64,000 bases of DNA from Endomychus coccineus (GCA_958510875.1 OY294069.1:180651112-180715111); one strand, 5' to 3'; positions 1-12,778 are shown, counted from the stretch's first letter. Made by a program: numbers and translations. Notes: generated by a model from the sequence alone, not told the origin.

Positions 1-620
1 TAAGGGAATATCCATAGATATAAGAGAAGAAATATGACACAAATCAGCCTACCTTTTTTGTTTTTTGGGGACGTACAAATTAATTAATTCATTCGGCGAC
101 TAGCACCTCATAGGACCTAACGTCTTAATCGATTTCTAATTATCTACGTCTCGTCGTCTCAACTAATTAACACTCAGAGCAGAAGATCTACACGGTTCGT
201 TTCGTGCTAATGGTGCAAAGGCGTAGATGCTGGCGCGGTCTATTGGAGAGGCGCGTGCCTCTTTGCGCTTAACAAAAAGTCGAAGCTGTGCGTGCGGTCG
301 GGAAAATCGCGATACGGGAGGCGACGAAACAGTAATTATTGTTACTCCGACGTGCGTTTTAATTGTAACGTGGGTAGGGGAGTGAGGGGGTACAGAGGGA
401 CGCGTTGCGGGGCTACGTGCGCCGTGTTAGGCGTGGCGTCGTCTTTCCGATGACGTCACTCATTGACGCCGCCGCGACGCGAGTACGGAATTAACGTGTA
501 CCGGCGCCAGACGTAGCTATCGATCGCACGTCTAGGTCAATACACTCCCCGCGCACTCTAGCGTCTCGTTACGCTATGGCCGGGACCGTCTGCTGATGCT
601 GCGGCCACACTTCGCAAATT
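1..620. promoter_or_regulatory. CpG-rich patch with CRE-like TGACGTCA site
   Basis: Between about 180 and 600 the sequence changes from AT-rich to G+C- and CpG-dense, with many CG dinucleotides, CCGCCGCGACG-like runs and a perfect palindromic CRE core TGACGTCA at 451-458. No ORF of note crosses it. It could be a CpG-rich promoter or enhancer, or the edge of a GC-rich mobile element. It lies on the downstream side of KAT7 exon 4. Confidence 0.3.
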
Positions 621-929
621 ATTTCGTTTTTTGTCTTCAAGTCGAATAGAAATACCCAACGTGAAATATCGGAATTTCACTCTCAACTAGATAGCTTGAA
701 TTATTCAGTAAGAAGTTGCGAATAAAACAAGATATTCACGCCTTAATAATGATGATACACGATATTATTGTTTGATCACACTACGAGTTATGAACTGAGG
801 AGTTCACCTTCTCAAACAATTGTCAATATGATAGTCGTCTAGACCATGACAAAGAAGGGTGCTGTCATGATATAGAGCCTCTAGAAAAACCCGTATGGAA
901 TGTACTAGGTCAGATTGTTGATATGAAGC

Positions 930-1075
930 AGAAAAGTTGGTGCCAAGACAGGTCTCTGCGGGACACCAGCATTATATCGGAGGAAACTCCTTCAAATACG
1001 ACTTGGAGTGATCTATCTGAAAGAAAACTCGATAGTAAATGACAAAATTGGGGCGGCAAACCATATGACAGAAGA
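930..1075 (-). pseudogene. Non-LTR retrotransposon RT fragment
   Basis: On the minus strand the stretch encodes SSFLSDRSLQVVFEGVSSD and is homologous at base level to the LINE copy at 49320-49430 (SSFLSDRSFHVVVDGVSFD) and to the one at 17730-17800. The QG-box region is frameshifted. This is a short 5'-truncated relic of one LINE family seen four or more times in the window. Confidence 0.6.
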
Positions 1076-1739
1076 TTCCCAAGAAGGCCTTAGTACCAAA
1101 CTAGGTCAAATGCTTTGGAGAAATCCAAAGCTAGAGCTAGAGATTCCTCATGTTTTCAATGGATGCTTGTCATATATATTGTTATGATTTCATTTCCTAA
1201 ACAATAAAAATGATACTTACCGAACATTGAAAATCAGAAAAGATTAATAAAAAGATATTATATGGAATTAAAAACAATATTAAAAGTTAAATAATAGTTA
1301 GTATAATATAATAAACAATGTAAAACATAATAAACAACAATGTAATTAGAATTAGAAGTGAAAAACAAGAACTTCAGTGGAAGTGAATAAACGTACAGTG
1401 TTACGAAGGCAGAAATCATAATTAAAATGATTACAAAAACTATCATGAGATAGCACAAACTATTGAAAAATGTTATAGATATAAGTTAGGATTAGTAAAT
1501 TTGAGTTATATAATGTTAAAGAAATGTTATTGATATGTTATATTATGTATTAGTTTTTAATAATGACAACTGTCATATTTATAATAATTATAGGAATAAT
1601 CATATTAATAATAACCTAATCATAGGTTATCTTATACCAAAGTGTGTGGAAAAATGTAGGCAATATTAATTTAAACAGAAGGAATCATCATCATTTAAAA
1701 TAAGTTGAAAATCTCCAATAATTCAAAATTTATAGAATA

Positions 1740-2290
1740 CTAAATTCTGATTGGTCGAGACGGATTATAAACGTCAGACGGGTAACAATGTAAAACTTAT
1801 GTCAGTTTGCAAAAATCATCAAAGCATTCTTGATAGGTAAAGAAAGCACCTTATAGGTGGATTATGACATCAAGTAGCGTCGGTTTTGAAGGCCTATAAA
1901 AGGCATCTGAAGACAAGCCAAGTTAGTTAGCCATTACATCTGTGGAGTGCAACTCACAAAATTTTAACATAACCAAAAAAGTTAGCAAAATACATCTGAA
2001 GAGTCAAGATACTCAAGCAACTCATAAATTTTTCCATAACCTTAGTTTATTGGATAAACATCGGTGAACCCAAGTGTTCCAATCTTCGAGAAGTTCAAAG
2101 TAACCGAAGTTAGTAAATAATTTCTGCAAGTCAAGTAGTGTTCCAAGTCTCCGAACAAAGTTTAAAGGTTACAATAGCCTACAATTCATAAGTAACATCG
2201 AACGATAGCCAGCCTTCGATAAAGTTCCAAACATCATTGAAGAGTATTATATCTTTAATAAAAGAATAAAACTAAGTTAACAATTTTCAA
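1740..2290 (+). other. Possible solo LTR-like segment with TATA box and poly(A) signal
   Basis: A good TATA box (GGCCTATAAAAGGC, 1891-1904) is followed about 360 bp later by tandem AATAAAA-type signals (2256-2271). This spacing recalls an LTR promoter and terminator. No matching second LTR, primer-binding site or gag/pol was found, so the call is weak. It could equally be a chance TATA box. Confidence 0.22.
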
Positions 2291-4450
2291 CAGTTCCTGA
2301 TTTCAAAAGAAGTAACCATAGTTTACCTGTGTTTATTGTGTATAGCAGAGAAATTGTGTACGGTTAAAGTGATTTATCAAATTAATAAGAAGATCAAGCC
2401 AATTGAACATTGCCTACATTTTAAAAACATATTCTTGGATATAAACTAAACGTAAGTTTATTTATTATTTCTCCATTGTATTATTATCTGTCTGTAGATC
2501 TGAAAGAAAGATTGTAGATTATAACTTTGTAAACAAAGATTAATAGTAAATAATTTTGAGGTTAGATCATAGATCTATTTGAACGTAACATTGTAAAAAT
2601 TGATACCCGAGATAAATTAGAGTCATAGAAATTTAAATATTAAAAGTTTTAACATTCAAAGAACATTGTGTTTAATTCCATATATAATTCCATATAAAAA
2701 TAAATAGGTAAAAGTTCATTATTCAATTCAAAATAAATAAAATACAATAAGAAAGCTAGCCGGTAGAATTCAAAACATTGAAAGAATCAAATTAATTAAA
2801 AATAATTCATAATTAAATAATAAGCTAAAAAGACCTTTCTTAATAATATGTTACCTAGGCAAGCAATAAAAGTGTGTGCAAAAAATGACTATGCCAGCAT
2901 TTATTAGATTTTTAGTTACTGTAGTATAATAACTACAGGCGAACGTTAAATGTTTTTTCCAAAATTCGTGATCGCGATAGGAATCTTTTTCATTTACTAC
3001 CCTATCCAAATGCTCGCTTGAATCAAACCGACTGGGGTATAGGGATAATCTTGTGAGAGTGTAAGCGGGTCAGACGTGTGTATAGACAAGAAGAACAATT
3101 TGTGCAATAGGGAAAGGGAAGTGCCCGAGGCGTGTTTTGTGTGTCAGTCAGTAACTCGCGAGAGACGTGAGGGTGTTCATCGATTTGAGAATTCTAGATA
3201 TCGCGAAAGTCTGTTCGATAGAAAATGAAATAAATTTATAGTGCTGACTTCAATCTTTTTTGAAGCTGATGTAGCCAATTATGACTAAATTATTTACAAT
3301 TTCTTGATATGAATTTCCACCAAAATACCATTATATCATTATGTTTTGTCCACTTAGTTATAGCATCATTTTTAGAAGATCAGTTATGTTTACCACATTC
3401 GCTCTGGTGTCAAGTCAATTGAATTGAATTGATAGCAGATGTTAGTTAGTGTAAGAATCTAAGAAGATATCGGGAGTAGTGGGGACATACTGGTCCCTCT
3501 CATAAATCATGTATCAAGCTCATTTTGTTAAAGGTGGGGATAATGCTATCCTCATCTGTATCGAATCTTTATTGCACTTCTTAACTTTCAATACCCCGGT
3601 CGATTTGATTCAAGCTGTATAACGTGCAGTTTGAAGTTGAAACTCCTCAGTATCTAGGACTCCTCAACAAAGAAAATATTACCTAAACTGTAATTAAATG
3701 GATTTGACCTTGAACTGAATCGACTTTGATTGGTCGAACCTTTTACTTCCCTCATTATACCTGGTGTATATTGTAAGGATAGTGTTGTAATCGGTGAAAA
3801 TTTTCGCAGATATATCCGTTTTGAGTCAATCTAGACTATTTGTGATGTGTCGTGTGTGCCCGCGTACGAGCGCGCGTTAACCCGCCGTGTGTGTATAAAA
3901 TAAGGTTATAATATAGTGTGAATAATTCGTAAGTCAACCTAACAGCAGGTGTCAGTATGAAACATAGAGTAGACTATTTGAATAAAATCAATGTAACATA
4001 GCTCAACGTCCTTCCTTTGAGGTTTCTAAATAAGTTTCAACCCGCAAAAGTATGCGAAACCTATTTTACTTACAATAGTGAGGGAAGTCAGTGATCGACT
4101 GATCACAGCTCATTTTAATAATTCCACATGGCAAATGGAATTCGTTGACTTTCTAGTTTTAATAACAAATATTTTCAAACATGCAATTAGTACTCATAAC
4201 AAACAAGTTGCAGATGCTTAAAATTATATACAGGCTTAACAATTCATGCAAGTCGTTCATTTTGACCTTGGTAATCAATAATTATTATTATTATCCGATT
4301 TTCATCAACTACAGCTGCGAAGACCTTATTCGTCATTATTTGTACATTAAAATACAATTAAACCGTATTCGCATAAAGTCTGGATATTTTTAGTTCAATA
4401 ATAAGTCTGTTATTTTAGAGGTGATGAATCAAAGATAATTCCTCACGACT
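2291..4450. other. No gene seen; AT-rich intergenic sequence with small CpG patches
   Basis: Only short chance ORFs occur. CpG-richer islets lie near 3060-3200 and 3835-3895 (GCGTACGAGCGCGCG). No repeat with a recognisable partner in the window was found. Confidence 0.4.
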
Positions 4451-4529
4451 ACAAATATTTATCGACCCACGGAGTGTTGAGTCTTAATTGTGCCAACTTT
4501 CAACATACTTTCTATTGTTTTTGGATGAT

Positions 4530-4700
4530 CATCTGCTTATTTTCATGTTTTTGGTGCTTAATTTGCTTTTCCTGTTGGGATTATATTTTAGCGTCCTGGC
4601 TAGTCTTACTCCCAAGTATTTTACTTCCTTCACCCCAGGTAGCTCTGTTTTGTTTATCTGGATATCTATCGGTGGTTTGTGTTTGATGTTTCTAATTGAG
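4530..4700 (-). pseudogene. Jockey-like RT C-terminal fragment
   Basis: Minus-strand translation gives IQINKTELPGVKEVKYLGV then RLARTLKYNPNRKSKL. The VKYLGV..(D)..L.F...I motif lies just after the palm domain in jockey-type non-LTR reverse transcriptases. The longer plus-strand ORFs here are antisense shadows. It is truncated on both sides by other repeats. Confidence 0.55.
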
Positions 4701-4720
4701 AACATTATCGCGTTGCTTTA

Positions 4721-4990
4721 TATAATTTCTCGAGAAATAGGTCACACTAACACATATGTTTACTATTTTCCTCTTTACGTACGTTTCGGTCTCTCGACCA
4801 TCATCTGAAGACGTACCACTGTCTGAAACGGAATTTCTTAAATCTAATTGTATCAAGCACAAAGCGACCTTACAGCATGAATTTAAATTCGAAATGCCGC
4901 CGAAACGTACAGAAACACGAATAATCGAAATTGTAACACATTAATGTTATAAGTATATGAATATGTATCAAGAAGCCACTGCATAGCAAT
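4721..4990 (-). mobile_element. Penelope-like element 3' region (copy 1)
   Basis: This segment matches 12507-12778 over about 270 bp, and 54985-55047 in the opposite orientation. All share the ACACATATGCTTATTATTTTCGTC-type core and the CCATCATC.GAAGACG block. A Penelope-like RT fragment lies immediately to the right at 5480-5900 on the same strand, and another accompanies the second copy, so this is read as the 3' part of the same family. Confidence 0.55.
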
Positions 4991-5470
4991 ATATCTCTAG
5001 TAATCGAAGTCATCTCACGAAATTTGAGAATAAGAGCAAACTGTTTGTAAAATTCTGCAAATTGAACCAACTCGGCCCCAAGATTTTCGTCGACATCCTC
5101 TTTGTAAATCTGAGTTAACAATCTTGCTTGTTCAATCAGTTGATCTGACTCCAATTGCTCGAGGCTGGCAAGAAAACCAAAACGTGGTAGAAGCCAATTT
5201 TCGACGTAAAATTTTCGCCCTTCTGGTGCCTATCCGTAGTCCAATGGGATTAGTAGAACATTCCGGGGACGTATTCTGGAGATGTCGTACTGTGGAGTAC
5301 CAGCTTTTCACTTCCTAATTCTTCGTAGTGTGAAAAATTCTCCCGTTCTTTCTCGATGAAAACTCATCATTTTTGTTGAAAGCCAAATATATTATACTTG
5401 GTGGGGGTCCCTTCTTGGTGGGCCCTGTGGGCTGCCGCCCACTCTGCCCACTCTCCAAAATCCGGCCCTG
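4990..5470 (-). mobile_element. hAT element remnant with ZMYM1-like transposase C-terminus
   Basis: Minus-strand coding 5154-4990 reads SDQLIEQARLLTQIYKEDVD and then AELVQFAEFYKQF, which resembles the hAT-derived ZMYM1-like C-terminal region (..YP.DL...L..EL.QF..F). At the outer edge, the minus strand from 5470 begins CAGGGCCGGATTTTGGAGAG, a typical hAT CAGGG terminus. The element splits a Penelope-like copy into 4721-4990 and 5480-5900. GTAATCGA at 4996-5003 and GTAATCAA at 5471-5478 may be a decayed 8-bp target duplication, but the inner boundary is uncertain. Confidence 0.55.
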
Positions 5471-5479
5471 GTAATCAAC

Positions 5480-5900
5480 TGAATTAAAGTGGAGATATCG
5501 TTGAGACCAAAGTTCTTTACTAAACCACGATGTTTTTATTTCCCACCTGAATCATGCCTAATGTTCATATCTAAGAAATGTATGTTTTCGTTCACAGGTA
5601 AATTGTTAAATTTTTAAATAATTAACACCAATTGTAGTTGAGATAGGAGATCCCATTGCTGTGCCGAATATTTTACAAAATATTGCTCACCTTTTAACCA
5701 AAACTTTACTGCATTTATAATTTCAGGCTGATCTTGGGGTGTGTAGTCTTAAATCTCTGCCCAACGTTTTGTGATGCTACTCAATGCCAAAAAGACTGGT
5801 ATATTTGTAAATAAAGGAAGAATATCCTGGGAAATTAATTGATGATCTACCGGCACGGATTAATTTTTTGTAGACTTGTACGGATTTTATTTGGATATGT
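5480..5900 (-). pseudogene. Penelope-like reverse transcriptase fragment
   Basis: Minus-strand frames contain VPVDHQLISQDILPLFTNIP then ALSSITKRWAEI and IFGTAMGSPISTTIGVNY. The second catalytic Asp region (D...LFTNIP) and the GTAMGSPISP-like block are characteristic of Penelope-like elements. Several frameshifts make it non-functional. It belongs with the 4721-4990 segment, from which it is separated by the hAT remnant. Confidence 0.7.
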
Positions 5901-6545
5901 CGTCTAAATTAATTACACGAACTACACACATAGCATTGCTTCTAAGAATATAAAGACGGTAAATCCATCAACGTGATTACATCAACACTATTTAATAATT
6001 GATCTAACCGAAATCCCACAAAGTGATGGACTTTTTCTACAATTCCCAACGTCACAATAAGACGAATAAGGAACGACTAGCGCTACAAAATACGCAGAGC
6101 ATTGTCCTTTTCTTCGAACGAAGTGGATTGTCCAGATTGATGGTTAGGGGATGAGGCTACGCCGAAGGGGTCGATCCGTGTTATACCCCACCCCGTTATA
6201 CAGACGAACCCAGGGCGGTAAACGACCTCGTCGGTTTTGAAACAGAAGCACAAAGTTCAGTTAAACTGTATCATACGATTGGGAAGAGTGCGGTCTTTCC
6301 GTATTATTTTTACTTAATCACGGAGGATGTTAGAAAGGGAATACATTCGCCTAGTATACCATCTCCGATATGGTTATATCGACTGTTGTGTCGTAAGAAA
6401 CGAAAGACTCATTTGTCGAATGGTCCCGGATGATATGTGGTCTGACAGCGAAAAAAAGAATCGTATCTCATGTGCATCATGTTTTCCTATTATCTTTTGA
6501 TCTTTGGTACAACCCCCCACCCCACATATGTATACTTATACAGGA
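5901..6545. other. No gene seen
   Basis: There are no supported ORFs, and no partner repeat was recognised. The stretch around 6150-6240 is locally G+C-richer. Confidence 0.35.
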
Positions 6546-7510
6546 TTACAAACATTCTTGAATGTATAAAGCTGGTACTGTTTGTATCCTATTTTTCTTG
6601 AAATAGCCCCTACATGACTCTCTGTACTTCAAATTTAACATTAATCTCAATGCTGGTTTCTGAATCAAGAACACATTTTCAATATCTCGACTACTGCCAA
6701 AACATATCAGACTATATCGTATTCTTGTTTCAACATTTGCATAATACAAGTGTTTTTTCAGTGTTTGAAAGTTTGCATATCTTTTAATTACCCTGAGTGA
6801 GTAACATATTTGACTCAGTTTCTTACATAGTTGCTCAACATGGATGTCCCAGTATAAAAAACTAAAGAACTTGAGTGTTTACTAACACTGAAATAACTAA
6901 GTTCTTATTACCTAAACTAACATTAGAAGGCATATAAGTGCGGGCATAGTTTGTTTTGAACAGTACGAGATTTGTATTATTTTCATTGAGAACCAGTTTA
7001 TTTTGCATGAACCAAGATTTGGCTCTTTCAAAGTGTAAATCTGTTTTGGCAATCAGACTGATCATACCAGGAGCCTTTACTAGCATATTTGTGTCTTCAG
7101 CATAATTAATCAACTTACAAGCCTCATTAAGCTTTATGAAATTATTCAAATCATTTACGTGATCTATAAAAAGCAATAGTCCCGGTATTTTGTCTTGTGG
7201 AATACCGATGTTTGTTATTTTTTCGGAGGATTTTCCCTCAGCTCCATCTTTCGTGATCTTCACCATTTGTTTCCCATCCTTTAAGTATGATCTAAGCTAT
7301 CTTAGAGCTGGTCCCCTTATTCGCAATCTTCCAGCTTATTTAACAAAATCCCATGATTCAAGCAATCGTATGCCTTAGAAAGATCTAAGAATAAGTCTAA
7401 TGCTAACGTATCATCCTCCAATGAGTCTTTTATATGCTGTATGAACTGGAAAATTGCAGTCTGGGTAGATTTTCCTTTCAAGTAACCATGTTGAGAGTCA
7501 TTTATTATGT
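6546..7510 (-). pseudogene. Non-LTR retrotransposon reverse transcriptase (jockey/CR1-type)
   Basis: Reading right to left, the minus strand encodes the RT fingers and palm (QHGYLKGKSTQTAIFQFIQ, LDLFLDLSKAYDCLNH), the GIPQ..PGLLLFIDHVNDL box, and YAEDTN in place of the catalytic YADDTN. The thumb (WFMQNKLVLNENNTNLVLF) and the C-terminal region ending KKNRIQTVPALYIQECL follow. The conserved Ala-Asp-Asp core carries a D-to-E change, and the frames are interrupted, so it is inactive. About 960 bp of an ORF2 of roughly 2.5-3 kb survives. Confidence 0.82.
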
Positions 7511-8242
7511 AAAATGCTGTAAGGAAGTGTATTTATATGAATATGTATTAAAAAACCACTTCAAAATTGAATCGGGTAATTCTATTATTTGATGTTGATT
7601 TGCGATGAAGTTCGTGACAATGAAGATTCAAACCGTCATCGTCGCATTTCCCATCAAGGAAAACAACCATAGGACCAACTAAAAGTAGACCCGAAGATAT
7701 CCTGAGTACACCCCTGTACTGTCGGCGTCGGGCGATTCGCGGAACCAAACAACGTTTCTGTCGCCTGTCTGGACCGTAATTTGTAAAGCCGTAGCAGTCA
7801 TCTCACTTATTTTAAAAGCGTCATAAACTTTTCTCCATATCTACGAACCCTTTCACGTATGTGGTGAAGCTTCCCAATTCGGATGATCGATTTCTTAGAC
7901 GTAGATTCGATATACTGCTACTTACGAAGTGACAACTAAACAGTATGGAGCATAATGATTGTCTTTCTATTTCGCCGCAGTAACTACGTACCATCTAAAC
8001 TGGTTCTATTTTTTATTTTAATACTTTTCGAGAATATAGTCTTCGCGACAACTCAAACCTTGATTTAAAACCTACGGTAAACATCACATTCACGAAGAAC
8101 TTCGTTTTTGGACCTTACACTTAGAGCTCTAGGTACTTAAACAGAAGCAAAATAGGTGAAAATTAAAGTTCTGCAAGGGAAGTCAAAAGCACCAGGCAAT
8201 GACTAAGTAAGTCTACCTAGTGGAACCAACTAAGTGAATACT
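7511..8242. other. No gene seen
   Basis: A 66-codon minus-strand ORF (7748-7548) has no recognised motif. The rest is AT-rich sequence with no partner repeat detected. Confidence 0.3.
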
Positions 8243-8249
8243 TATACAT

Positions 8250-8425
8250 TATAGATAAGATATAATCACTCTTATCCACTAAAAATACTATTCAAGTGAT
8301 GAGAACCTTTCGGATAACAAGTAGTCATCATCAGAGTAAATGATGATGGCTACTTGGTACCCGAAAGATTCTCAGTACTTTAATAGAATCTTTAGTGGAT
8401 AATGGTGATTATTTTTTATCTATAG
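8250..8425. repeat. Small foldback/MITE-like palindrome
   Basis: Left arm 8250-8332 and right arm 8341-8425 are imperfect inverted copies. CTTATCCACTAAAAATACTA on the left pairs with TAATAGAATCTTTAGTGGAT on the right, and CAAGTAGTCATCATC pairs with GATGATGGCTACTTG. A half-element of the same family occurs near 41935-42015 (CTCTGATGATTGCTACTTGG..GGATAAGGGTTATT). No ORF is present. Confidence 0.7.
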
Positions 8426-8469
8426 TTTATCACATACTTATACACATAATAAGACTTACAAAAAAGCAA

Positions 8470-8655
8470 AAAACGCCAGAACATGGAGGATAGTACTAGT
8501 AACATTAATGCATAAAAATGAAAACAATAAAGATTGCAAAAACTACAGAGTTATCATGGTCGATAGTGCAGTTGCCAAAATATTTCAGAGAATCCTGGCA
8601 AAAGAACTGAGACAGCAGATGGAAAAGACACTGAAGGAGAGTCAGTTTGGCTATA
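8470..8655 (+). pseudogene. RTE-type reverse transcriptase fragment, 5' part
   Basis: The plus strand encodes WRIVLVTLMHKNENNKDCKN followed by YRVIMVDSAVAKIFQRIL and LKESQFGY. This is the K.....C.NYR.I......K...RIL......E.Q.GF pattern at the start of the RT domain. It is interrupted by a mariner fragment, and the palm resumes at about 9106. It is inactive. Confidence 0.7.
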
Positions 8656-8659
8656 GCCT

Positions 8660-9105
8660 AATCGATGGATAAAGGACTGAGTCTATGTCGATTACCTTGA
8701 AAAGGGCAAAACGATCACCGGCGTATATTAGGCAGAGCTGTTGGATCGATTCGACGCCGATTTGAAGCGAAAGCTGCCGCATTTGGCAAAATTGCACGAG
8801 TTGCGCTACAAATTGATTCGTCATCCCCCATATTCTCCAAATGTGATCTCCTGCGATTTTATCTATTTCCAAACTTGAAGAAATGGCTCGGCGTAGAAAG
8901 ATTTGGTTCCAACAATGTGATCATCGCTGAAACAAATGCCTATTTTGAAGGATTGCCGAAAGGAAGGGTTCGAAAAATTAGATAAACGTTGGACGAAGTA
9001 TATCGGGCTACAGAGAGATAATGTTGAGGAATAAAATAAGTTTTGACCAAATAAATCATTTCTTGTATTATTTCTCAGGGACTTTTCCCTTGCTCTTGTA
9101 ATGAG
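8660..9105 (+). mobile_element. mariner transposase C-terminal fragment with 3' end
   Basis: Plus-strand frames encode LPHLAKLHELRYKLIRHPPY then SPNVISCDF, the HPPYSPDLAPSD region whose last Asp is the third catalytic residue in mariner transposases. After a frameshift, FPNLKKWLGVERFGSNNVII and KLDKRWTKYIGLQRDNVEE follow, then the 3' UTR ending GGGACTTTTCCCTTGCTCTTGTA. The same terminal sequence recurs at 19362-19435. The N-terminal half is missing. It sits between two parts of an RTE-type LINE. Confidence 0.82.
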
Positions 9106-9310
9106 AGTCTTTGACGAAGATATAGCAGAAGTTAAATGGAGTAAAAAATAAGAAGTAGAATAAAATGAATAATATCTCAGAAATATGCTATGCAGATGAT
9201 ATGGTGTGATTCGTCAAGGGTGAAAAAACACCGAATGAAAACCTCGTAATATACAGAATAACCCTAGTGGAGAGAACTCTAAGCGACATCACCTAGGAAG
9301 ATCTTTGGAT
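9106..9310 (+). pseudogene. RTE-type reverse transcriptase fragment, 3' part
   Basis: The plus strand reads ISEICYADDMV, then a stop, then FVKGEKTPNENLVIYRITLV. YADDMV is the catalytic palm box. It probably continues the fragment at 8470-8655 across the mariner insertion, because strand and domain order agree. Confidence 0.6.
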
Positions 9311-9589
9311 CACATAGCAATAGGGGCGTTTACCAGAAAAAATAAAATGTGGGATTAGTCGAATACAGATATCGATTTTACATAATAAAACTGAACGCAA
9401 TGCTATGCATTTGTTTTCTGAGAGACATTATATATCATAAACGATGTGTATCATTCTTCTCCTTCTGGTTCATGTCGTTGTATGAATATGGGGATATATG
9501 TTATTGTATGATTATACCGTATTCTAAAATATCGCACACACGACGACAGTAAACACGAGTTAATCCGGTGATTACTACAATACGCATCG

Positions 9590-9960
9590 AAACATTTAAA
9601 CACATACACACACACAACGTATATGCACAACGTTTACAGGTGGCCGTGGTTGAACGAAAGAGCGAGGGGAAATCAACCCAGCCGTGTTAGGGTAGGTTGT
9701 GAATTTCCAGACAGATCCATACGGCGCTGAGGCCTTTGACCCGGCGAGACGACTTGGGGTGGGACCAGTGTAACACAGCAGCAGCAGCAGCAGTAGCAGC
9801 AGTATGAGGAAAGTCTGTCTAGGTTCACCTAACCCCCGATCGAGCCCGTCTGGAACGCAGTGTATTACTAGTAAGGCGAAGCCTCCCCACGACGACGCCG
9901 CCACACCACCATCACCACCACCAGTCAAGCAGTGTTGTTGACGTGAAGGCACATTCTCCC
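9590..9960. repeat. Low-complexity CA and CAG/GTAGCAG tracts
   Basis: A (CA)n tract (9598-9617) and a CAG-rich trinucleotide run (about 9775-9805) give a 118-codon minus-strand ORF made mainly of Leu runs and compositionally biased sequence. It is not supported as a gene. A CACCAC-rich patch lies near 9900-9925. Confidence 0.55.
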
Positions 9961-10774
9961 TTATTTTTTGCGAGAGCTGAAATTCGCAATCTGTTGCATG
10001 TCTCTAGATAAGATAATTTGCCACTGGCAATATGTCACGAGCTTAGTCTGAATTTATTTAATTCTGAACAACGAGTTTAGTCTAGTCTAGGGTTCTCTAA
10101 ATCGCTTTAACTGTCGTACAATATCTTGAGCAATATATGTATAAATGAGAAAAAATCACCCTTATTCACAAAAAATACTGTTAAAGTATGAGGACCTATC
10201 AGTTACCTTTTTGTATCTTTTTTTCTCCACCTTCTACAATTCCCCTACCCCACGTTTAGAAATTTTCGAGTTGTCATATCTTGGAGAATATTCATCGTTC
10301 ATAAAAATTCGCATGAGCTCCGTTGACGGGACTATAATTACAAACTTACAAAATCAGTTAATCAGTTATAGAAGTGGTCACGAATACAGGTGATTGTAGC
10401 AAATTTTTTCAAATCAAATTAGATTGTAACAACGAGGAACTAAATGAAAACCGAGAAACGAGTGATTCGTGTGTGAGAAATGCCTGAGAGTTTATAATTC
10501 GAATTCCAAGATCGCACGTCTTTCCAAGAAATGATTTATCAAATAAATGAGAGCTTTTTAGAATAACGTCGCGATAAGGAAGTGGACGCGGCGGCACTTC
10601 GTCGTTACCTTCACTTATCTCGAAAATGCCGAGAATGCACAAGTCACGATCCTTTATCAAAAGTTCATCATCGGTGGACGCTCGATTATCAAGTACGGAG
10701 ATATTCTCGTGAACGAGACAATTCCGCGAATTTCCTAAGTCTCCATTAACCATAACGCCTTATGTACCAGGGTC

Positions 10775-11200
10775 CAGTGCCGCATTTACTACGGGCCCCC
10801 ACAAATTTGAAAAGAAAATATTTGTTACTGCTACAATAAACATTTCCTTACGTCTAAGCGTATAAGTATTAAGAAAAATAGTACACGGAATATTTCAAAA
10901 TATGAAAATAGTATTTCGGCAATCAAAAATCTTTCTAAACCGGCAGAATCCCAAATACATCATTCCCAATGGAACTGTATTGAGTTACACTTTCTATTTC
11001 TATTTATATATTATTCAATAGTAATGCATCTTGTAAAAAATTTAAGAAAATACAAATTATTTATTAAAAATTATTGAATGCGTCTTATCTTTCGTTGTTT
11101 AATACATTGATTTAGTATTATTTTGTATCTGCAGAAGAGGGGGGCTAGAGACCCCACAGGGTGTGTGCCCAGGGGCCCCACAAGGGTTAATGCGGCACTG
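10775..11200. mobile_element. Non-autonomous hAT-like element (CAGTGCCGCATT ends)
   Basis: The left end starts CAGTGCCGCATTTACTACGG and the right end, read inward on the minus strand, starts CAGTGCCGCATTAACCCTTG. Both are followed by GGGCCCC-type sequence. The interior of about 425 bp is AT-rich and has no coding capacity. A clear 8-bp target duplication was not found. Confidence 0.65.
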
Positions 11201-11619
11201 GGTACGTCTAACAGTACGTTATGTCAGGAGATGGTTAATGAAATGATTTATGCAAATACGATTAGTGAATGTTAATAAACGTTTGGGATTATTATTATCA
11301 TTGAAGGGGGACACCGGAGAGGCAAGTTCCGGTAAACCAATGTTTCGGATACGGAGCTTTAAACATTCTCGAATGGCACATTACAAATTATCATTCACAA
11401 CGAATAGCAACAAATAAGAAATATCCTCAGCATAGAAATGGTACGCATATCAAATACCATTGTTAAACGATATTTTTCAATTTAATATTATTCGCATTCA
11501 ACTTCAAACAATCTATTCTGAAGAACTTGCGACATGAATAGAAATCTGGTTGGAATTAACGATTGTTCGGAGGAAAAGAGAAGAGACTTCAATGAAAGTT
11601 AGTTTTCGTTTACCATTCA

Positions 11620-12506
<887 letters not shown>

Positions 12507-12778
12507 TAACTTCTCTTGAAATAGGTGAAACACACACATATGCTTATTATTTTCGTCTTTAGGTACGTTTCGAACTCACGGCCATCATCAGAAGACGTAT
12601 TATGTCTAAAACGAGATTTTTTAAAACTAATTGTATCACACAAAGCGTCCTAATCCCACCAATTTGAATTAAAAATGCCCACGTCGTCGAAACGAACAGA
12701 AACACGAATATTCGAAACTGTAACACATTAACGTTTTAAGTACCTATATGAATAATCAAGAATCTACTGCTTAGCAAT
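12507..12778 (-). mobile_element. Penelope-like element 3' region (copy 2)
   Basis: It is aligned over its length with 4721-4990 (ACACATATGCTTATTATTTT, GGCCATCATCAGAAGACGTA, GAACAGAAACACGAATATTC). It is in the same orientation as copy 1, and a Penelope-like RT C-terminal fragment follows at 13496-13840. Confidence 0.55.

Noticed and set aside
9596..9952. 118-codon minus-strand ORF with Leu runs
   Set aside because: Its composition comes from CAG and CA microsatellites. There are no splice or homology clues linking it to KAT7.
10409..10753. 114-codon minus-strand ORF as a possible next KAT7 exon
   Set aside because: The translation shows none of the expected MYST blocks after LLIDF (no LSDLGL or SYW motif).
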